This document shows positions 50,111 to 61,990 of a stretch of 64,000 nt of DNA, in pieces. The translations under genes were made by a program, and so were the position numbers. Below the pieces are notes generated by a model, which did no database searches, was not told where the DNA came from, and saw only the letters and a program-made list of their open reading frames with translations. Origin of the DNA: Antedon mediterranea (taxonomy: Eukaryota; Echinodermata; Crinoidea; Comatulida; Antedonidae). Position 1 is the stretch's first letter; every line of letters begins with the position of its first letter. Where the stretch lies: positions 23,104,365 to 23,168,364 of the forward strand of contig NC_092678.1 in NCBI RefSeq assembly GCF_964355755.1, read 5' to 3'.

Positions 50111-50448
50111 TATATATTTTTCATATTTTCTTTTATTATGTGTGATTAAAAGTTTATTTATTTGATAATGATATACCAACACAATTAAATCCTCCCGCTA
50201 ATAATGTCATATTATAGACAGCACCAAATGAATTACAGAACTTTAATTACAGGTTTGAACAATTGAATGGGACATTTTATATCGGCATTTCATTCTAATA
50301 ATAATATTATTGATAAAATTCATTTAAGTTTTAAATTATTTCAGCTATTATTATTTTATTCCTTCCATCATAACTAGTTACTACTAATAAATGTTGATTT
50401 GGTATGCATGATTTTATTTTTGTATATACGTTAAATCAATTATCAGTA

Positions 50449-51434
50449 GCTTTGATAACTTTAACAGAGTATATTATGGGGATACTCTGTGGAGATCGAT
50501 AGTTCTCCCATCTATCAACTATGGTTGTTCAGTATGGTGCTCTTTAAGTAGAATAGATATAGATAAACTAGAGCGTCTCCAGCTCCAAATGGCACGTTAT
50601 ATCTTAAAAGCACCTCGAAATACACCTTGTGCCGCCTTATATGGAGAGCTTGGTTGGTCTCCAATTAACGAGATTCATAACGCTCTTCGTATGAAATACT
50701 TCCATAGAATTATAAAGATGGAAAACTATCGATGGCCAAAAATTATGTTTATTGGAATGCTACAACTTAATTGTGAATTTAAAGACTTAAGGTATAAGTT
50801 TCTATCTTGTATAAACGATATTCTCTTGAAGTGTAATTGTGAATCCAAAAATATTTTCACCACTCTCTCAAATTATAAAGAAGTCTACTTTCCAATTTCT
50901 GAAATCTTAAGAAAACTTAACTATATAATGATAGATGAATGGAGAATTGAATTACAAAATAAATCAAGTCTCCACATCTATGAAACATTAAAATCAAAAC
51001 CTGGACTTGAAAATTACTTAATTGATAAAACTAATTTTGAAGGTGCTGCATTAAAATTTAAAGCTCGTTCAAATACTCTACCTTTGAATGATAGAACTGC
51101 AAATTGGAATATTGATAATAATAAAAAATGTAAATTGTGCGGTACAAATTCGGACGAAGACATCCATCATTTCATCCTTAATTGTCCAGCTTTAAATAAT
51201 ATACGTAATCAGGAATTATTTAATTTATATGAGGATATGTATAGAAATGGCAGCAAAGATATGTTTGATACTTTTTATACTTCTCCAGAAAATGACAAAC
51301 TTAAATATATTTTGGGATACTCAGATAATTTAATTGATGAAGAGTGTGAAAATATTTTGGATAGTTTTTGTAAAAGATACCTAAAACAAGCATGGCAATT
51401 TCGAAATGATTCACTGAATTCCATGACTCAATAA
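50449..51434 (+). mobile_element. 5'-truncated LINE: C-terminal part of the reverse transcriptase ORF
   Basis: The frame is open from 50449 and runs to TAA after 51431. It starts in the RT thumb region (LWRSIVLPSINYGCSVWCS, KLERLQLQMARYIL), continues through ELGWSPI, and ends with a zinc-knuckle-like CKLCG...HHFILNC motif, an arrangement common in LINE ORF2 C-termini. The catalytic palm and any endonuclease are missing. The ORF itself is intact, so the insertion may be fairly young. The ORF is followed by a 3' UTR with two poly-G tracts and a simple tail. Confidence 0.85.
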
Positions 51435-51788
51435 CTATGTTATCTACATTGCTACATTAAGTAAATTGAAAAAAAAGTGGGGGGGGGGGGGGGAGGAGTT
51501 GGGGGTTTTTCGTAATAAGCTGTGTTTATCAGCTGATTTTATTTTATTTTATTTTATACACTTTTACTATATCTTGTTTTGTATTCATTGTGTAAAGTAA
51601 TGATCTACTGTATGTATCGATGTAAATTGGGGGGGGGGGGGGGGTAGGATAGGGGTTGATAGTTGCTTTTGCCTTTTTTTACTTTTCTGTTAATTGTTAT
51701 ATTTTATATTGTGAAGGATGCACCTTTGTGCTAAGTGTGCCACCGATCTAAAGGTGTAATTCCAAATAAATAAATAAATAAATAAATA
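51435..51788 (+). mobile_element. LINE 3' UTR and (AAAT)n tail
   Basis: This contains G-runs at about 51479-51493 and 51630-51643, then ends in AAATAAATAAATAAATAAATA at about 51766-51787, a typical LINE 3' tail. The boundary with TAGGCCTA-rich flanking DNA is at about 51788, roughly 270 bases upstream of the DYRK2 promoter region. Confidence 0.65.
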
Positions 51789-52059
51789 TAGGCCTAGCTA
51801 GGCCTAGGCCTACCATGGAGTAAAGAATACTCCATGGGCCTACTACAGTATATAAAATAATTAAGTAAATACAAGTTTATTTCTATATTTTTCGGGTTTT
51901 TTTTGTTTTAATTTTATTTTAAATTGTCATTAATCCGCTTTTTACTTCAACAAATCCCAATTTTAATTAATTAGGTCAAAAAAGAAACGAACTTTTTTCG
52001 GTTCATATCAAACAGAAATAACTCATGCATATTGAAACATGTAAACCGTTGTAACATAA

Positions 52060-52347
52060 TTGCGAGCACCTGATTGGCTGTCACCAGTATTTACTTTACC
52101 AGTTGCTACATGACGTCATGTAATACAAGAAGTAAATCAGCCGTCCTGAACCGCTGGTAGTTATGACAACATTTTAGAATTTCTGTATTGTCGTTTGAGA
52201 GCTTGGGAAAATAGCAACGCGCTAAGCGAGCAGCCATCTTGGAATTAATTTGCAACTAAACAAGTGGACGATCATGGGTTTATCTGCTATATTATAGGAC
52301 ATTTAATATTTGAATTACTTACTCTAACATTTGAGTTTCATTATTAG
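52060..52347 (+). promoter_or_regulatory. DYRK2 promoter / 5' UTR region with CRE and CCAAT box
   Basis: A full palindromic CRE, TGACGTCA, lies at 52111-52118, and an inverted CCAAT box (GATTGGCT) at 52072-52079. The base composition is less AT-rich than the surroundings. The segment ends with TTATTAG at 52347, acceptor-like, directly followed by GTGAGTAAG, which is also a near-perfect donor. The first ATG follows 18 bases later. The transcription start is not determined. Confidence 0.5.
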
Positions 52348-52365
52348 GTGAGTAAGGATTATAAT

Positions 52366-54108
52366 ATGGTCGATTCGATGGTGGATTCTATAAGAAAACC
52401 AAGCCTGCAGCAGGCCCCACGGTCGCGATCGCTTGTGACGACAGCGGCGGCTGGGACTGGCAACGATTCGATATACGCTCATCTTGGCGATAACTCGACG
52501 AAAGGAATTGGAAATCATGCTTCTCACGTAGAATTACCGCCAATTAAAAACCGCGTAGTTGGAAATAAGAAATCTAGTGATCATGTAGTTAGTGGAGTAA
52601 AAGTTACTCAATTATTTGAAACGGACGATAATCATAATCACCAAAATCGTAGCATCCAACAACGTAGCAATCACCAACATCAAAATGGAGATGTTAGAAA
52701 TGGCACAACAGGTCATCAGTTGCCCTCGGTTCAACGGGCTCCCAGTGTGGGAAGTAATGGTTCAAAGAATGGTTCTGCAAAGGGAAGATCAGGCCCAATG
52801 ACTCCTGAAGAATCAATGAAATTATATATGCACAAACTATCGTCATATGAACATCATGAAATATTTAATTATTCGCAAATATTTTTTGTTGGACCAAATG
52901 CTAAAAAACGGCAGGGAGTGATTGGTGGCGCTAATAACTGTGGTTATGACGATGACCAAGGATCGTACATTCACGTGCAACATGACCACATAGCGTATCG
53001 TTATGAAGTACTTAAAATTATTGGCAAAGGCAGTTTTGGACAAGTTGTAAAAGCCTACGATCATAAGACTAACCAGCATTTAGCGTTAAAGATGGTACGC
53101 AATGAAAAACGCTTCCATCGTCAAGCGCAAGAAGAAATCAGAATTTTAGAACACTTAAAAAAACAGGACAAGGACAATAATATGAATATCATTCATATGG
53201 TTGAAAGCTTCACGTTTCGAAACCATATATGCATAACCTTTGAACTGTTAAGCATGAATTTGTACGAACTTATAAAGAAGAACAAATTTCAGGGATTCAG
53301 TCTTCAGTTAGTACGAAAATTTGCGCACTCTCTACTGCAATGTCTTGATGCCCTCCACCGAAATAGAATTATTCATTGTGACTTGAAACCAGAAAACATT
53401 TTACTGAAACAGCAGGGACGAAGTGGAATCAAAGTGATTGACTTTGGTTCAAGTTGTTATGAACACCAAAGAATTTATACGTATATTCAAAGTCGCTTTT
53501 ACCGAGCACCAGAGGTGATTCTCGGTGCGAGGTATGGCATGCCTATTGACATGTGGAGTTTGGGGTGTATACTAGCGGAGCTACTTACCGGTTATCCACT
53601 TTTGCCAGGTGAAGATGAGGGAGATCAGCTCGCCACCATGATAGAACTTTTAGGAATGCCTCCGCAGAGGTTATTAGACCAATCAAAGCGCTCTAAGAAC
53701 TTCTTTAATTCAAAAGGTCATCCACGATATTGTTCGGTTACAACTCTACCAGACGGTATGGTTGTTTTGAATGGTGGTCGATCGCGGAGAGGTAAAGTAC
53801 GTGGAGCTCCCGGTACGAAAGAGCTTGTTAAAGCGCTGAAAGGTTGCGATGATCCGCTCTTTTTGGATTTCCTGCGTAGATGTCTTGATTGGGATCCAGC
53901 CACTCGCATGACGCCTAGTCAAGCACTGCGACATACATGGCTTAGGCGGCGTCTTCCAAAACCTCCGAGCGATCACACATCGGCAAAACACAAACGTCAG
54001 GGATCGTCGATATCAAAATTACCTCCAGCCGGTGTGACAAGCGGGAAAAATCGTGTTGATGGCACGGTAGCCTCGCAAAGAACTGTATTGCCAAAAATTG
54101 TGACCTAG
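52366..54108 (+). CDS. DYRK2: Dual-specificity tyrosine-regulated kinase 2 (class II DYRK), coding region in one exon
   Basis: 580 aa from the ATG at 52366 (A at -3, G at +4). The frame is open upstream to a GTG at 52348, but that is not a plausible start. DYRK2 phosphorylates Ser/Thr substrates after autophosphorylating its activation-loop Tyr. Residues 1-144 are a low-complexity N-terminus rich in His, Asn and Gln. [10 protein letters not shown] (about 145) to NAKKRQG forms the NAPA-type region, and [10 protein letters not shown] is the DYRK-homology box. The kinase domain (about 212-530) has GKGSFG at 220-225, the ATP-binding Lys242, HCDLKPEN with Asp339, DFG at 359-361 and the YTY loop with Tyr373. 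The tail ends RTVLPKIVT, as in vertebrate DYRK2. Human isoforms are 528 and 601 aa. Confidence 0.96.
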   Translation: MVDSMVDSIRKPSLQQAPRSRSLVTTAAAGTGNDSIYAHLGDNSTKGIGNHASHVELPPIKNRVVGNKKSSDHVVSGVKVTQLFETDDNHNHQNRSIQQRSNHQHQNGDVRNGTTGHQLPSVQRAPSVGSNGSKNGSAKGRSGPMTPEESMKLYMHKLSSYEHHEIFNYSQIFFVGPNAKKRQGVIGGANNCGYDDDQGSYIHVQHDHIAYRYEVLKIIGKGSFGQVVKAYDHKTNQHLALKMVRNEKRFHRQAQEEIRILEHLKKQDKDNNMNIIHMVESFTFRNHICITFELLSMNLYELIKKNKFQGFSLQLVRKFAHSLLQCLDALHRNRIIHCDLKPENILLKQQGRSGIKVIDFGSSCYEHQRIYTYIQSRFYRAPEVILGARYGMPIDMWSLGCILAELLTGYPLLPGEDEGDQLATMIELLGMPPQRLLDQSKRSKNFFNSKGHPRYCSVTTLPDGMVVLNGGRSRRGKVRGAPGTKELVKALKGCDDPLFLDFLRRCLDWDPATRMTPSQALRHTWLRRRLPKPPSDHTSAKHKRQGSSISKLPPAGVTSGKNRVDGTVASQRTVLPKIVT

Positions 54109-56350
54109 TACTTTAGGAAGAGCTGACATAGAAGAGAATTTTAAAACTGAAAATAATAATTGAGCATTCCACATTGGTGCATCTTTGTTCTAAATTAATA
54201 ATTTCAGTAGGATGAATATTATAATGTAGCGTATCTTAAAAAGATACCCAGCTTATGTTTGAGATCAGAGACTGGTCAATAATACATTTTAAGTAAACTA
54301 TACAAAATGGGTTATTTTTGTTGGTTTGGTAAAATATTTCTTTACTACCATTTTAACAGAATTATTTTACAAAAATGTTTTAACATGACGTGCAGGTTTT
54401 AACAATTTTATATACAATATTTTACTCTATTGGACAGAAGCAAAACAAATGTTTAATTATTCACAATGATATTTAAAATGGTTCATTGAAAGTCTAAACA
54501 TTAGTAGGTTATTTTGTTAACAATTACTGTCTAGCAGGTTCATTGTTTGTAAAAAATAGGCTACATTACCAAATATTCCTGTTTAAACACAGTACATAAT
54601 TATATTAATAATTTTAATTTCAATATTGATTCTAGCAAGTGTTCATCCCTCTAAAACATATTATTGTTTGTGGTAGTTGAGCATTCCACTTTTAAGACTA
54701 GAAAATCCGTCCATATAGACAGTGTATTAAATGTTTATGTAATCATCTGTATACATTACAGTAACTAATTTTAGTTATAGAAAAGGCAAAAATGTTAATT
54801 TGTGCGTCCAAAATAATGGGAAATCAACATAGGTCATCAATGTACAATGCAGCCAAGGTTAACTCTCATTATATTAATTGATTATTCTCTTGCAATGATT
54901 GCTATGTTATAGTTTATTTTTAGATGTCCGTTCTTCGTACTGTATCAATGTTTACATACTGGCGGACTAGTTAAGCCAACAGAGGGTGATGGTGTTAGCT
55001 ACGTGTTAAATGCCCCTGCACACTATTTTCCATTAGCTGCAATTTATAGAAAATCAATTGAGGGTATTTTAATCAAAACGTTTTAACGCCAGCAGCTTCC
55101 CAGAGAGCTAAATTGTTATTCAATGATTGTACTGTTAAACCGTCTAATGTTTCGTTCCATCCTAAAACAGATAAGAGTCTTAACCACTAGTACATATATT
55201 TTGGTATCTGCAGTGTAGACACGCAATAACTATAATATAATAGGTACTTAATATTGCCACTACTGTATAAACATTGAAAAAGTACTATTTTATTAATGAA
55301 CCTTGCTTTCATATATTATTACTATAGTAAATACAATTCTGTTAATATTTAAATATCTTGTGGTTAGATTTTTAAGCTTTGTCCATCCAGCCCGGTCGGT
55401 CGGCAGCCATTGTTTCCCTCCCCTATTGTTCTTTTACAATAGTCCCATTGCAAACCAAAGCGAAACTCTTTGTACTCTTAAAAGCTGTGTGTAATGTCTA
55501 CAAGAATCTTATCATTGTTTTGTTTGTTTCGACCTAGTTACTGTACCAAATATTGAATAATTGAGTCATAATTTAGGATTAATAATATTTCATCTTAAGT
55601 GCTGCAGTTTACCAGATGTCAACATTAACCAAATTTTAAAAGTATTTTAATTTCAAGATTTTAATGGTACCTCAGTACATTAATTCTGTCCAATTTTAGA
55701 CCTTGCCCAATTTTGTCTCAAAAATGTGTTTATTTTTGTATGTAAATTGTACAAAGTGCATGATAATTTATGCAATAATGACATTATTAATATTCATAAT
55801 TGTACCAAATTGTTTCATAGAATAGGACCCCTATTAAGAGTCCCCTTAACAGTGGTTGTTCAAAGTGTTAAAACATCATTTAGCCTTTAAAGGGGTTTCT
55901 CAAATAAGAAGGTGTACTGTATTATCAATAAGTTGTATTCACTAATTGATGACATGTTAATAATTACAAGATGTTCTTGTCAAAATTATTTATGCATTTT
56001 ATTCTTTCACTAATGAAATGTACTGTAAAATATTGTAAATAAGAAAAGTCCAACGTTTTAATAATGGATAATATTGTATTGAAGTTTATCGTTTATCATC
56101 CGCTATTTACTCATTTGTACAAAGTTTGTAGGATTTTGAACTGAGGATGATTGGTCCATATATCGGTCTAATTTTACATTTTAATTATAAATCGCTTAAA
56201 ATGGACGAATAATAAGAGCATAATTTTATAAATTTCTGTATAAAAATATTGTAAAAATATGCTTGTGTGATTTTTCATAAAATTATCATAAAAAAAAGGA
56301 AAATGTATTTTCGCTATGATGATTAATAAACGAACTGGTTTTGTTCTGGA
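54109..56350 (+). other. Probable DYRK2 3' UTR
   Basis: No coding potential and no recognisable transposon over about 2.2 kb after the DYRK2 stop. The first canonical AATAAA is at 56325-56330, followed within 35 bases by an A-rich run. ATTAAA at about 54727 could serve a shorter form. A long 3' UTR is usual for DYRK2 in other animals. Confidence 0.45.
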
Positions 56351-57009
56351 CAAAAAAAAAGTAGTGTCATGTCATTCCAAGTTTTATCATTGCTTCTGGC
56401 AAAATTGTACTTGTAAATTTGCCAAATATATATTAATATTAAATTAAATCATACATCGTGTATCATAGACAAATTCTTGGATACAGCATCACATGTGACA
56501 CCCTATCACAGAAATTTGTCTGTTATACAGATAATAGTACAGTAATATTTATTTGGCAAATTTACTAGCACAATCTCTACTCATTGACGTATTTGTAGAG
56601 AATTGGCTAATATTATGTTGAGTACTATTAGCCTAGGTTAGGGCGGAGTATGCGTTATTGATTTGCATTGTTTGTGTGTCATATTCATCAGTATTGGAAT
56701 CAGGTATTTAACAATAGGTTGGTAACACTAATCATCAATAGCAGCTGTACTTAGTCACTGGCATTCATTGTTTTAGCGAGTGATTTTGCATTTTGTTCTA
56801 TAGGAAACTGAGATTGGAATTAGTGAGATTTGGTGGAAGATATAGAGAAGCTCCTACAATAAAATGTGTTTTAATAAAATATTTCTTATGTAAATGTGGG
56901 ATAATAAGCTGCGACTTGCAGCCTAACTGGGCTAAATTACGCACAGGTGTGGAAGGCACATACAGTATCTGTACAGTGTCCCTTCGTCAAGTGTTGCACC
57001 ACGAACAAT

Positions 57010-57163
57010 AAGGCTCAGTTTACACTATTATATCAAACTAGTTAGACAAAAAAAGTGTGATATGCTTAAATATTATAGTGATATGAGATTATCATGTCCA
57101 TATATGGGCCTCATCACATTCTTTTTTGTCACATAAAGTTTGATAGTGTAGAGAAAGATTTAG
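57010..57163. mobile_element. MITE family 1, copy 8
   Basis: Diverged tips (AAGGCTCAGTTTACACTAT and GATAGTGTAGAGAAAGATTTA), but the interior still matches, with the core in reverse orientation. Confidence 0.75.
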
Positions 57164-58757
57164 TCGAATTTCTAGATATTGGAATACATTTTTAATTAAA
57201 TATGATTGAGCCTATAGCTAATTGATTACAACATTTGCATAAATAATAATTTCATATCCAGTAAAGAACATGGGTCCAGGATTAGGAATTACACACATTT
57301 ATTATGGAATACACTTTTAATTAAAATATCGAATGAGTATCGCAAATGAGAGATTGTACTATGTTGCTTAGCAACAAAGTACATTATGCAAATTCAACAG
57401 CAATATAGAATGCTACTGAGATTGGTTTCAAAAGGATAATATTCAAATGTCTCTCGTGTGCATCTCGTATTAAAGTGACACCAATTTATACTTTGATGCA
57501 GACATAAAACGGATAAAAAATAAGAAACCGCTTACACCAAATAAAAATAAAGCGTCGGCTAATACGCATATGAATTCATGTTTCAATCTTCCAAATTTCT
57601 CTACGCATGGGTATAAGCTGACGCTTTTTTCAAATCGAAAAAATTTGACTAGTGGAAAATCGACTTTAGATCAATGGTGGTACACATTCTTGATAGATGG
57701 TACAACTACAAAAATAAATTTTATTAAACAAATAAATTAAACGATAAGTTAATTAAAATTCATCTGGATCTCTGTATAGAATTCATAAATATTTTCTTTT
57801 GGATGATCTAAAGGGAGCAAAACTTATGTTTTTACTCGAGCCTTTGCTCGTTGGAAAAAATGTTTATTAATAAAAAATAAACAATTACAGTATTACATCA
57901 CTCAAAGTGGAGAATTTGTCTGTCAAGACTACTTGGCCAATATAGCAGTTTACACTTCTGTTTTGTTATTTATTAAATATCACCTTGAAACGTTTCCTGT
58001 TGTCACTTCCTCCAATTTTATGGACAATTTTCTTTTTTTTTCTTTTTGTACCATAAAACAACAAGAATACACAATAATACACATTGAAACTATCATCTTT
58101 TCAAATATTTTTTGATGTTTTAAGCGAATAAATTATTTCAAATTAAATGCTAGCTTGGGTAGTAAAAGTATGATCTAAATTTTATTTATATTTTATTTGT
58201 TTTTTATTTATTCATAGGAATCACATTGATCAGCTAATGGTGCATCCGTTTTACAAACAAACTTACAAATAACAAAAGTTAAAACTAGCAAAATTGAACA
58301 TATAAATAGAAGCGTCCTAACACACATGAACTAGTTGTTGCACAAATACCAAAGGAAAGCCATAGAAAATAAAACATTGACAATAAATTTATGGACCAGA
58401 TAAAAATACTTTTAAAGAGGAAGATTAAATTGGAGAACAAATATAGCACGAATAAAATTACCCGAGTATGCATTCATACTTTTACAAAAGCTACAATAGA
58501 ATTACTATAAAAAGAATATATACGCTACTAACTGTACAATACAACAGATAACCAGTGGCACCCACTTCCGCGTAAACTGTTTATTGTTGCTAGGCGCTGG
58601 TAAATATGATACTGTTGGTTGCTATTTGTACCTTGCACTGTTGAACTGCTTGTTGTTGCAATAAGGCACTATTGAAAATACAGTATTATTACATACCCTG
58701 GGAATGTTTTATTTTTTCCCGTTTCATCAGGGGTATGTTTACATCTCCATGGTTTTA

Positions 58758-58920
58758 TTAAGCTCTGTCTACACTATCAAACTTTGATGTGAATAAAAAA
58801 ATGTGCCTATAATGGACAGTGATGATGTCATATCACTACCATATTTAGGCATATCACTATCATATTTGGGCATATCACATTTTTTTTGTCAAATTTGTTT
58901 GATAGTGTAGACAGAGCTTT
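58758..58920. mobile_element. MITE family 1, copy 9
   Basis: Terminal TTAAGCTCTGTCTACACTAT and the inverted end GATAGTGTAGACAGAGCTTT. The core ATGATGTCATATCACTACCA is intact. Confidence 0.85.
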
Positions 58921-59439
58921 CGGCTTATCTAATTTGAAATATAATCTTAATAAATTTTGCACAATTTTTTACTGTTTTACGAATTAATAACATTAAAATA
59001 TTGTTTGTGTTTTTTTATTGTCTTAAACATTGCTTTTTTAAACTGCAATGTATTAACAAAGATTTTTTATTTTTATTTGTATATGAATTAAGAAAAAATA
59101 AGAGATGAATTGAAATTAATTTTTAATAAAGCAGAAAAATGCTAAAGAAAATGCAGTGAAAACTGTATACAGTACTGAATACAGTATATTATTCCATTTC
59201 AAGGTGAACTCCAAATTTTATTAAAAACTATTAATTAGTCATGTTTTTAGTCTTACCTTGGAAATAATAATAATTGTCATAATTGAAATTGAACGATTTT
59301 TATAATGCTGTAGTAACTAATATAATTAGATAGCATCCATTAGAGAACAAGGTCCAATAATAATGTTGTTGCACTCTAAAAATTTAGTTAATTGTCTCTT
59401 TAATATTTTGGTACTTATGTTACTATTTAGACTGAGATG

Positions 59440-59745
59440 AGAGTTGGAAGTAGTGAGTGGTATTCCTGGCTAGTTACAATCTGAAGGTTGTGGGTTCAAC
59501 TCCTATTGAAATCAATTTCAAAAAGCTTTATTTGGAGCATGGAGATGAGGTATAAAGAGCGTAATTCCTGGCAAGTTAAAATCTGAAGGTTGCGAGTTCG
59601 AATCGTACTGAAATCATTTTTACAAAAGCTTTATTGGAACATGGAAATGAGGTGTAAAGAGTGGCATTCCTGGGTAGTTACAATCTGGAGGTCGTGGGTT
59701 CGAATCCTACTGAAATAAACTTTAAAAAGGTTTTGAATGAATGAG
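59440..59745 (+). repeat. Tandem triplet of tRNA-like units
   Basis: Three units of about 102 bp. Each has TATTCCTGGC.AGTTA.AATC resembling an A-box side, and a B-box-like GGGTTCAACTCC, GAGTTCGAATCG or GGGTTCGAATCC (the last two match the TTCGAA core). None closes into a full tRNA by eye. This is probably a SINE-type head amplified in tandem. Confidence 0.55.
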
Positions 59746-60347
59746 GTATAAATTTAAATTCTAATTTACTTCATGGTTTAGCAATAGTCAAGATTGAGGT
59801 CATGTGACGTGTACGAATCTGACGTAAATTCACTGGTCCAGATGACTGTGTTTTAGTCTACCAAGTCTGCATTGATATTAGCGTCTAGCCTGCTGAGAGT
59901 TCAGATGCACACAAATGAAAATTAATACCTGGGCATGCCAGACATAATACTACATAGTATGAACATTCACAGTTAAAATCCTAAAAACAATACAACAGTT
60001 TGTCTGTGGTATCTAAGGTCCTTCCCATTATGGTGAACGTATTGTATTAGTATCTCAAAGTTCAAGTGCACAAGGATATATTTTATCAATAAACTGTCTT
60101 TTGATCTAAATATTTCCAAATGACTACACTCAACATAAAGCGTTTTAATCTGATGAGATATTAGTGAGGGTTTATCAATAGAAAGTACATTAGAACACAT
60201 ATTAAGGGGAAACCTTTAGAACCTAACAATGTATCCAATTAAAAGGGGTGTCCACAGTATAGGAGCTGGTTGTAGTTTAGTTTACATCATTTGTCCTGGA
60301 AATGGAGGTGTAGGTCTACCCCGAATGTGCTGCAAAGGAGATCGGCT

Positions 60348-60479
60348 TTAAGCTCTGTCTACACTACCAAACTAGTTTGACAAAAAAAGTGTGATGTGCC
60401 CAAATATGGTAGTGATATTCATCATCATGTCCATATATGGGCACATCACATAAAGTTTGATAGTGTAGACAGAGCTTTA
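60348..60479. mobile_element. MITE family 1, copy 10
   Basis: Terminal TTAAGCTCTGTCTACACTAC and the inverted end GATAGTGTAGACAGAGCTTT. It is slightly shortened, with the core on the reverse strand. Confidence 0.85.
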
Positions 60480-61107
60480 CTGTATACTATAATTACACAA
60501 TGGTAAAATATTTTTTCAAAATGGCACTACATAAATATTTAAAAATAATCCCAAAATAAAACATTATTTTGCATATAACCTAGCAGAGAAAACTAGGTTG
60601 AGAGAGAAGACGTCCGAGGGGAATCTGTTTTTTATCAGGTAAACGCAAGCTTATCATAACCATTACAGACAAACTAAAAATGAAAGAAAATTTCAATTGA
60701 AAAGAGAAGATGTGATACTGAAAATGAAGATAAGCTGCTAGCACTAGCAGCAGATGAAGTGTGATTAAGCAATCTAGCACTCATTTAGGTTTAATTAAGG
60801 TCAAACAAGTCATTACTAAACCTAATCTTTCAATATCATTATTTCATAGCTTGAGTGAGTGAGACCTGGGTATTCCATAGCAAACCTGGATGGCTATGCA
60901 TTCCATATTTCACAAAGTACAGAACATTCATAATAAAGTTATATAATATTTATTTGTAAAGATTTCTGAACAGTAACAACATTTTTTTCGCGCAGCTCCT
61001 TTAGGCAGTTATATTCAAGAGAATGGAAGCATAGGAAACATTTACCATACGTACGGTAGCTTATAGTTTACTACGGCTGTATTGCATATTGGAAACTCGG
61101 ACTGGGC

Positions 61108-61215
61108 ATGCGCACGCCCCAAAGGACGTCTGGGAAAAGAGAGTCTATGAAAACATTAGATGAAAATATTGAGATGCATGTAGATGGTAGTTATCGTGAG
61201 ATGAGTGAAAATTTT
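61108..61215 (+). CDS. Possible first coding exon of a downstream gene
   Basis: An open frame from the ATG at 61108, or the ATG at 61147 in a similar context, ends ENF at a strong donor, TTTT|GTAAGA. Just upstream is GGGCATGCGCACGCC, which resembles an NRF1 site, in a small GC-richer patch. The encoded segment (MKTLDENIEMHVDGSYREMS) is unfamiliar. No downstream exon was found before the window ends, so this remains a guess. Confidence 0.25.
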
Positions 61216-61480
61216 GTAAGAAATATTTCTTTTTTTATCCTTAATTCTATCGAGAATTTGGCTTTACATTGCAAAATCTTTTTCTTTTTTTTAAAATTTT
61301 ACTATACATGCAATTTATTTCATTCATTTTTAATACTCAATTATATTCCCATGCTAGCACATACCTTCCTTACTATCATCATTAAATGCAGGTAATTTGT
61401 TATGCAAAAGCCCATTTGTATTACCTCCTAGACAATTACAATAGATATAGTTTTGTCCTTGGAATAAAAATTGTTTGTGG

Positions 61481-61556
61481 ATATATTAGAGTACATGAGG
61501 CATTTGTCATGCGGGATATATATATTAGAGTACATGAGGCATTTGTCATGCGGGAT
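61481..61556. repeat. 39-bp tandem duplication
   Basis: TATTAGAGTACATGAGGCAT followed by TTGTCATGCGGGAT occurs twice in direct succession. Confidence 0.85.
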
Positions 61557-61754
61557 TCTGCCTGCACGTGTACGTGCTATATCATCAATGACACTTACCA
61601 ATTAATTACTAATTCCGCACAAGTGGTCACATGATGCAGTCATATCATGTATACAGCATTTTCAGATAAGATTGGAGATTCGATTTATTGATATTTCAAC
61701 GCCTTGAGCACGGCATAGTGAGTATTTGAACTTTGTAAATATGGCAGAACCTAT

Positions 61755-61990
61755 CCATTGGGACACCACTATTCGGGGGACACCACTATTCAGGGGACAC
61801 CCCTATTCAGGGGAAACCCTATTCAGGGGACATCCCTATTCAGGGGACATCCCTATTCAGGCGACCCCCCTATTTAGGGGCCACCTCTATTCATAGGACA
61901 CCCGAATCGGGGGACACCCCTATTCAGGAGACCCCTACAATGTTTCAACACAACAGGCAACACCTATCCAGTGACACCTTTATTAAGGGG
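61755..61990. repeat. GGGGACACCCCTATTCA minisatellite
   Basis: About 12 copies of an 18-bp motif, GGGGACACCCCTATTCA and variants. A related lone stretch (TATTAAGGGGACACCTTTGT) lies at about 10275, and AGGGGAC also opens a unit at 61984. Confidence 0.8.

Larger units (their letters stand above)
56351..61080. other. Intergenic DNA after DYRK2
   Basis: AT-rich with three family 1 MITEs and the tRNA-like triplet. No exon recognised. Short ORFs such as that at 56793-57011 have no visible domain. Confidence 0.5.

Noticed and set aside
52348-52365. GTG as the DYRK2 start
   Set aside because: Nuclear genes of animals rarely use GTG. The ATG at 52366 has a good context, and the GTG overlaps splice-site-like sequence.
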